Assembly (NCBI GenBank): GCA_034440575.1
Contig: JAOTOL010001614.1
Span: 1,054,001 to 1,118,000, forward strand
Direction of reading: 5' to 3'
DNA from: Imbricaverruca yamaguchii
Taxonomy: Eukaryota > Arthropoda > Thecostraca > Neoverrucidae
Length of the DNA stretch: 64,000 bases
The notes below the pieces were generated by a model, which did not search any database, was not told the DNA's origin, and saw only the letters and a program-made list of their open reading frames with translations. Shown piece after piece: positions 25,301-34,300 of the stretch. Positions within the stretch are counted from its first letter, which is position 1. The number at the start of each line of letters is the position of its first letter. Position numbers and translations under genes: made by a program.

Positions 25301-28300
25301 TAAATGATGTCCACAGAAGATGTGGTAATTCTTCGAGATAGTAAAGCGCGGAATTGCCGTCAAGTGCGTTTGCGCACCTCTTCACTTCATGATTCCGACA
25401 AAGTTATGGTCGTGTTCGCCGATATTCCTGGACCTTTTTTAGCTAGACGGGAATGGAACAGAGCTTAAGCAATAATTACCAGCTTATTTTGTTTAGGTTG
25501 GCGTCATTTTCTGTTCTCAGGACCGCATCGTTTAAAAATCAATTCTAAGACATTTTTTTATAAAGAATAGAAAGATACTGATCCAGATTATGATTGAATC
25601 CTGAAGTTGATGTTCGGGATGCCTTACATGTAGGTGTTCCACATGGTTAGAGTATTTCCTATGGGTTGTGTCCTACATTTAGATGTTGTGCATGATTAGA
25701 ATACTTGCTATGTACTGTGAGGTACATGCGCGTAACTAGGGTACTTACTGTTGGCTGTGCTGTACATGCAAGTGTTGTGCGTGGTTAAAGTACTGAATGT
25801 GGGCCGTGCCGTACATGTAGGTGTTGCACATGGTTAGATTACTTACTGTGAGATGTACCGTATATGTAGGTGTTGTACATGTAGGTGTTGCAGCACATGG
25901 TTGGAGTACTTACTGTGGGCCGTACCGTAAATGTAGGTGTTGTTCACGTAGCAATTGTACATAGTTGGAGTACTTACTGTGGGCTGTGCCGTACATGTAG
26001 CTGTTGTACATGGCTGGCGCCTGCAGGCAGGCGGCCGGTGACGCCTGGGAGCCGTACCCCTGCATCGACAGGCTGAGGGACACAGAGCAGGCTGGTCAGG
26101 CTGGGGATGGGCACCGACTGCCGCCGACGTGAATCTGCCACTGACGTGACTCTGCCACTGACGTGACGCTGCGTCAGACGTGACACTGCCACTGACGTGA
26201 CACTGCCACGGACGTGACGCTGCCACGGACGTGAACCCGATACTGACGTGACTGCCACTGACGTGACGCTGCCACTGACGTGATTATGTCACCAACGTGA
26301 CTACCACTGACGTGACTCTGCTACTGACGTGCTGCGTCACTGACGTGACGCTGTCACTGACGTGATACTGCCACTGACGTGTCTCTGCCACTGACGTGAC
26401 ACTGCCACTGACGTGACACTGCCACTGACGTGACTCTGCCACTGACGTGACTCTGCAACTGACGTGACACTGCCACTGACGTGACGCTGCCACTGACGTG
26501 AACCCGATACTGACGTGACTGCCACTGACGTGACGCTGCCACTGACGTGAACCCGATACTGACGTGACTGCCACTGACGTGACGCTGCCACTGACGTGAT
26601 TATGTCACCAACGTGACTGCCACTGACGTGACTCTGCTACTGACGTGCTGCGTCACTAACGTGACTGTCACTGACGTGACGCTGCCACTGACGTGATGCT
26701 GCCACTGACGTGACGCTGTCACTGACATGATACTGCCACTGACGTGACACTGTCACTGACGTGATACTGCCACTGACGTGACTCTGCCACTGACGTGACT
26801 CTTTCACTGACGTGATGCTGCCACTGACGTGACTCTGCCACTGACGTGATGTTGCCACTGACGTGATGCTGCCACTGACGTGACGCTGCCACTGCAGGCT
26901 GCTGGAACTTTCCAATGGCATTTGATGCAGACAAATGCCATTGCAAAGTTGGAATCTATGAGGCGCTAGGGTATTCATAAATAGAGAATCATAGTCGATT
27001 TGGACCATCATTAACGATCCCCATGGCGGCGCGGGGATGGCCGAGTGGTTAAGGTGTTGGGCTCTGGGTACCAAAGGTCCCGGGTTCGACACGAGCGCCG
27101 CTCCGGACATTTCCCAATCCCGCGACCCACCGGCGATACAGTGGGCGGCGTCATTAGCCATGAATATGCAGAAAGTGCGTCGTGAAGTACCCAATAAACA
27201 AAAGCGATCCCCATGAAAATTGATTATTTGAGCGAAAATACTGGAAAGCAATCCCGTTCCAGCCACTCAGAAAAGTCTTATCATAGCCGAGTGCTCGAGA
27301 GCAGGCTCTCCCTCGTCGCCCTGAGCCCTCCGCAAGCCAGAGCAGATTAACTGTGCCGACATGTGTTCCGTTGTTAGCAGCACTAGGGCGCCACGCACCA
27401 GGGCGCCACCAGGTCACACACCAGAGGAAACACACTAGGGTGCCACGTCTGCGCAGAATGGGTCACGAGCCTGAGGTGCAGGGGCGGGGATGCCGAGTGA
27501 TTAAGGTGTCGGACTACGGGTATCAAAGGTCCCGGGTTCGACACTAGCGCCGGTCAGGACATTTCCCAATCCCGCGGCCCACCGACGAAACAGTGTGGGC
27601 CGTGAATTGCATAAAGTGCGTCGTGAACTGCCCAATAAACAAACAGAGCCTGAGGTGCAAATGGCACGGCTCCAACCACACTGAAGTCCGGTCGCGAATG
27701 TTACCGGGCCGAGTATACTGGAATCGAATGGCGAGCAGCTGATATATATGTCCTGCCGGTGTGCGTCATGCCAACTGTGTCATCTGATGATCGGTATCCA
27801 GCCATCTGATGCCCAGTATCCGGCTGTACAATTTGCTGATTGGTACGTGACTATGTCATCTGATGCCCGGTATGTGGCTGTGTCACTTGATGCACGGTAT
27901 CCGGCTGTACCATCTGGTGCCCGGTATCTGGCTATACCATCTGATGCCCGGTATCCGGCTGTACCATCTAGTGCCCGGTATCTGTCTGTGTCATCTGATC
28001 CTCGGCACCTGGTCGTATCAGCTTATCGTGTGCACTAGGCACGTTCTCTGACCAGCTGAATGTTTCAGATGCCTACGTCTCTGACCGACCTCTGCCGATC
28101 GCAACTCATGATCTCTGACCTCTGATTTTGCAGGCACTATACCAGTGCAAGACCCCACTTGGGGGTTTCGACAAGCGAGAGCAAAAGGGGGCTGAGTGGT
28201 CCCGGTGCTGCAGACACAGCATGTGGCACCACACCGCTCTCGACACCGAGCGATGGTGGCGAGGTGGCGGCCACCACAGGTGCGTGGCATCACACCGCTC

Positions 28301-31300
28301 TCGACACCGAGCGATGGTGGCGGGGTGGCGGCCACCACAGGTGCGTGGCACCACACCGCTCTCGACACCGAGCGATGGTGGCGAGGTGGCGGCCACCACA
28401 GGTGCGTGGCATCACACCGCTCTCGACACCGAGCGATGGTGGCGGGGTGGCGGCCACCACAGGTGCGTGGCATCACACCGCTCTCGACACCGAGCGATGG
28501 TGGCGAGGTGGCGGCCACCACAGGTGCGTGGCATCACACCGCTCTCGACACCGAGCGATGGTGGCGAGGTGGCGGCCACCACAGGTGCGTGGCATCACAC
28601 CGCTCTCGACACCGAGCGATGGTGGCGAGGTGGCGGCCACCACAGGTGCGTGGCATCACACCGCTCTCGACACCGAGCGATGGTGGCGAGGTGGCGGCCA
28701 CCACAGGTGCGTGGCACCACACCGCTCTCGACACCGAGCGATGGTGGCGAGGTGGCGGCCACCGCAGGTGCGTGGCATCACACCGCTCTCGACACCGAGC
28801 GATGGTGGCGAGGTGGCGGCCACCGCAGGTGCGTGGCATCACACCGCTCTCGACACCGAGCGATGGTGGCGAGGTGGCGGCCACCGTAGGTGCGTGGCAC
28901 CACACCGGTCTCGACACCGAGCGATGGTGGCGAGGTGGCGGCCACCGCAGGTGCGTGGCATCACACCGCTCTCGACACCGAGCGATGGTGGCGAGGTGGC
29001 GGCCACCGCAGGTGCGTGGCATCACACCGCTCTCGACACCGAGCGATGGTGGCGAGGTGGCGGCCACCGCAGCGTGCGTGGCATCACACCGCTCTCGACA
29101 CCGAGCGATGGTGGCGAGGTGGCGGCCACCGCAGGTGCGTGGCACCACACCGCTCTCGACACCGAGCGATGGTGGCGAGGTGGCGGCCACCACAGGTGCG
29201 TGGCACCACACCGCTCTCGACACCGAGCGATGGTGGCGAGGTGGCGGCCACCGCAGGTGCGTGGCATCACACCGCTCTCGACACCGAGCGATGGTGGCGA
29301 GGTGGCGGCCACCACAGGTGCGTGGCATCACACCGCTCTCGACACCGAGCGATGGTGGCGAGGTGGCGGCCACCACAGGTGCGTGGCATCACACCGCTCT
29401 CGACACCGAGCGATGGTGGCGAGGTGGCGGCCACCGCAGGTGCGTGGCATCACACCGCTCTCGACACCGAGCGATGGTGGCGAGGTGGCGGCCACCACAG
29501 GTGCGTGGCATCACACCGCTCTCGACACCGAGCGATGGTGGCGAGGTGGCGGCCACCACAGGTGCGTGGCATCACACCGCTCTCGACACCGAGCGACGGT
29601 GGCGAGGTGGCGGCCACCGCAGGTGCTAACTGCGGACTTGGCATGCAGTCACACACGAGTGGGCCATCACAGACAGGCTAACCCAGCGCAAGAAGTAGCA
29701 AAAAAAGATTTTCTCTGAACGCCAATGGTGTGAGTACTTCGAAGGAATGATTGGGTTTAAACTCGAAAAATAACCGATGAAAAAGTAAGTTTAATTGTCG
29801 GTGAAGAGAGTAGACCTAACGTTGCAGCGAACAAAATATGAAGGCTTCGAAACCGTGACGATCAAGACTCATGTCGGGCCGGAGCGTGGACGCTCACATG
29901 ACCTTCGTTGCACGACACACGGAAGTAGCCTCGCTCCCTGATCAATTTCCTCTGTTAACGTCATGGCAGCTCCTCTGATAAGCAAGGCTCTTTCATCTAT
30001 GACCTTAAAACGACATTTGGCCCTTCCTATCTCTTCAGACATCCACATGACCGCTGTCCAATCTCTCTCTGGCATCCTCAGGTACCCGTGTGTGCAGGTC
30101 TCATCTCTTCAGGTACTCGTGTGTGCAGGTCTCATCTCTTCAGGTACTCGTGTGTGCAGGTCTCACCTCTTCAGGTACTCGTGTGTGCAGGCCTCACCTC
30201 TTCAGGTACTCGTGTGTGCAGGTCTCACCTCTTCAGGTACTCGTGTGTGCAGGTCTCACCTCTTCAGGTACTCGTGTGTGCAGGTCTCACCTCTTCAGGT
30301 ACTCGTGTGTGCAGGCCTCACCTCTTCAGGTACACTGTGTGCAGGTCTCACCTCTTCAGGTACTCGTGTGTGCAGGTCTCACCTCTTCAGGTACTCGTTG
30401 TCAATCAGCTACTCTTCAGGTACTCGTGTGTCGCGTCTCACCTCTTCAGGTACTTGTGTGCAGGTCTATCTTAAGGTCAGGTCTCACCTCTTCAGGTACT
30501 CGTGTGTGCAGGTCTCACCTCTTCAGGTACTCGTGTGTGCAGGTCTCACCTCTTCAGGTACTCGTGTGTGCAGGCCTCACCTCTTCAGGTACTCGTGTGT
30601 GCAGGTCTCACATCTTCAGGTACTCGTGTGTGCAGGTCTCACCTCTTCAGGTACTCGTGTGTGCAGGCCTCACCACTTCAGGTACTCGTGTGTGCAGGCC
30701 TCACCTCTTCAGGTACACGTGTGTGCAGGTCTCACCTCTTCAGGTACTCGTGTGTGCAGGTCTCACCTCTTCAGGTACCCGTGTGTTCAGGTCTCACCTC
30801 TTCAGGTACTCGTGTGTGAAGGCGTCAGAGCCGGCCGACGAGATGGCGGCCGGCTGGCCGGCGGCCGGGTCAGAGCCGTAGCCGCCGAACACCAGCTCGC
30901 CCTGGCCGGTGGTGCCGGCGTGCTCCAGCAGGGCGTCAGAGTAGGAGCGCTGGTAGCAGTCGGGCGACACGGACGGCTCGTGCTTGGTGACTGCCGGAAC
31001 ACACACGTCGGCACAGGGTCACGTGCTGTCGTCACGGCCAGTCTTCAGATGTCGCATGTCGTCACGTGACGTGTGTCACGAGTCACGTGCCGTATGTCGC
31101 GTGTCATACGCGCGACAAATTACGCAGGTGGTGTCGACCTATATATCATATGGAGCCAAGGCAGGATCTAAACTGCCACAGAAGGTTATGAAAATATAAA
31201 AAAGTACGCTTGGTTAAGAAGTGTTATTGCAGGTGACAGGCAGTCACAGGGACATGCCGAACATAAATCACTGACGATCGGTTCAGGTAATGAGATGCAG

Positions 31301-34300
31301 GCATACTTATAAGTGAGCAATAGCTATGCCTGCAAGGCCACGGCAAGTTCATACATAATAATGCACAGTAAGGCTATTTAAATGGGGTCCGACAGCGGCG
31401 GGGCCAATACTTCGACCGCGCGACAAAGTGCTCTCCAAAATGGATCATGTTGGCAACAGGCGGTCCTGGCGACGAGAATGGGCTGTGAAGTCATTTTCAC
31501 CAGAAGTTCATTTGTAGCATAAGTGCAATGGTGTGTCGAACTCCGGAAACCTTATGAAAGACCCAATGCGCCAGTGGATGTCATTTAGCTCTTTTTCTGA
31601 AAGGCTGGGCAAATTATGCTTCTGGCGACTTGAGGCCTATACATTTAAATAATTCCTGGATGCCCTCCTGCTTGGTAGTCGCATCACCAGGGTGAAACGT
31701 TCAGTATATTCAAGGCAGCATCGATTTTGAACTCACAAACAATCAACTTGAGAAAAATTCGCTAAATACTAAGTCACATCACACAAATTTTGATAAACCA
31801 AACACAGAATGTTACAAAATGGCGACGTGTCGACCGATTTCCGGAGCAGTCAAGGTTATTAAATTCCAGATATGCCGTATGTAGTTTGTGCGAGACCGTC
31901 CTGCTGATATATGAATTGGATAACGTCGGCTTATCCTTCTTGTAGAGACACCTAAAGCCGTGGGGCGGCCGCTTTACTGAAGATGTCCACGAGCTGAAGT
32001 ACAAAAGGCGGAAAAGGGGGCTCTAACCAGCGTAGCGCAGTTCAGACGGCCTCGGGAGTTAATTCCCATCCTAAGGTTTAGTCCGATTGACTTCAGAACT
32101 GCTGATGACATCACATTGAGATGTGACGTACACGCACAAAACTGAATCGCGCATCGCTTCCTGCTAGATTTGACCCACCACCACGTCCGGTTCCGGCGTT
32201 CCGACAAGTCACCGTAAGCCCTTCCCCTCCAGCCGAACAGCCTTTTTAGTTCCATCTCAGAACATGTCGCAAACACGCAAGCAAATCAAACATGTTCACA
32301 ATAAAGACAAGGACAAGTGAGGAATATGATGCATGGAGGATTGACTACAGAAGAATACCAAGATAGCTAAGTCAGTGTATGGTGGCGAAATAAGAGATAA
32401 GCAAAGCATAAATAAATAAGAGTATGTGACGTACAATATCTAAATTCTTACAACATAGGAAAATTAAGAAAATCAGGCGCATGTTCCAAAGATATTTTAG
32501 TCATTCCTGCAGAACGACGTTCATTAACGTGAAGGCATCTGTCTGGTAGGGTGTGCCGCCGTACACGGGTATCTGGCGGTGCAGTCTACCCAGCTGACAG
32601 GTAAGTCACCAAATGAAATCGCGCCACTGCACTTGATGCGTGCTGGGCGAGGGGTTGGTTGGTTGGTTATTAGTTTTACGAGACATCGACCGTTGAGTCA
32701 TGTAGCGTCGCCAATCTCTCACGCCGATCGGTCGCGGGCGAAGAGTAGCGACAGGTGAGACTCGAACCCACAACCTTTCGATTGTGAGACGAGCAACTTA
32801 CCCCTGGGTTACTCGTTCCCCTGGGCGAGGGGTGATTTAAGGATTATAGAGGTTAGCGAATTGTATGTCCCTATCACTCTAGGTGTATATATTCTGCCAA
32901 AAAACTGCCGTCAATAAAGGTCCTGCTGTAGGTGCATGCTCAAAGAGTTTTATAGTTATGCCGCTTAAGCATATAGGTATAGTTATGCAGTTATAAGCAT
33001 ATAGTTATAGTCCGCTTATAGTTATACCACTTTCAGTGATTGCGAACACGAGTGTCACATTGTGAAATTGATTGGGGAAGGGAAATTGATATCTTATGGC
33101 ATTTTTATCCGGATAGGGGCGCTATCGTTAGCAAAAAAAAACTCCATCAACGGGGCGGGATGCACTCGAGCGTTCTGTAAGGGGCCCTTCATTGGCCTAA
33201 TGGTTAGGCTTTGGTTTGATTGGGATACAAATGAATGATTCGGGGCTAGTTGTCCCTGAGAGCGTACACCGCTAATTGCGAATGAGTAGCAGCTATTTGT
33301 CCATCATGCAAAGTGGGAGCCGTGATCCTCTTCGGTGGCCACAGTCAGATAGAATGTTATGACACGGGTTGGGGTTTGTTTATTTTACTCCTGGATGAGA
33401 AGGATATTTGCGAGTGTAGAGAGGATATTTTTTCAAATATGTGACATCAGACACTCAGGTTACACTTTCCAGTGAATCTTGAGTGCTGTCATAAAGCAGT
33501 TCGTTGTCAAGCAGCACCATTCAAGTGGCAAAAATAAGAGGACAGAAGTCACAAAAAGGATAATTTTTTCCCGAAAACTATAATGTTCTGGAAGTAAAAA
33601 AAACAGGAACGGACTGTTTTCCCGGCGCTGTCTATGACACCATGAAACACAGTTCAGTCACAACATCGTCAAGGTGTACCACAGCCGCGGTACGCAGCAC
33701 TCCTACCAGTTAGCTTTTGCCGGTAGCACTTCGAAACACCTGCTGAGCTGGTTAGGATCATGTTTGGACTCATGGTGAGTTTTTTAAACACTGCTGTCGA
33801 TATCGGAGAAGTTGGCTCTACATATTTGGCAACGCTATGTTCTGCTTCCAGGTTGGAAAAAAAAGAATTGTAAGAGAAACGCGAATTCTAGCAACCGTTA
33901 AATTATTTGTCCCTCTCATTTAATTGAAATTTTTACTCTGGATGAGGAAAACTTGAGAGACCACCCACCGGTCCCAGGAGACCAACCACCGGTCTCGAGA
34001 GACCACCAACCGGTCCAGAGAGACTATCCACCGGTCCCGAGAGACCACCCACCGGTCCAGAGAGACTACTTACCGGTCCCGAGAGACCGCCCACCGGTCC
34101 CGAGAGACCGCCCACCGGTCCCGAGAGACCACCCACCGGTCCCGAGAGACCGCCCACCGGTCCCGAGAGACCGCCCACCGGTCCAGAGAGACTACCCACC
34201 GGTCCCGAGAGACCGCCCACCGGTCCCAAGAGATCGCCCACCGGTCCCGAGAGACCGCCCATCGGTCCCGAGAGACCACCCACCGGTCCCAAGAGATCGC

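Noticed and set aside
28159..29718. Open frames up to 519 codons across the 61-bp array
   Set aside because: All three frames are open because the unit lacks stops; sequence is a pure minisatellite.
33185..33215. tRNA-Glu-like gene
   Set aside because: Box A-like sequence only; no acceptable box B or cloverleaf.
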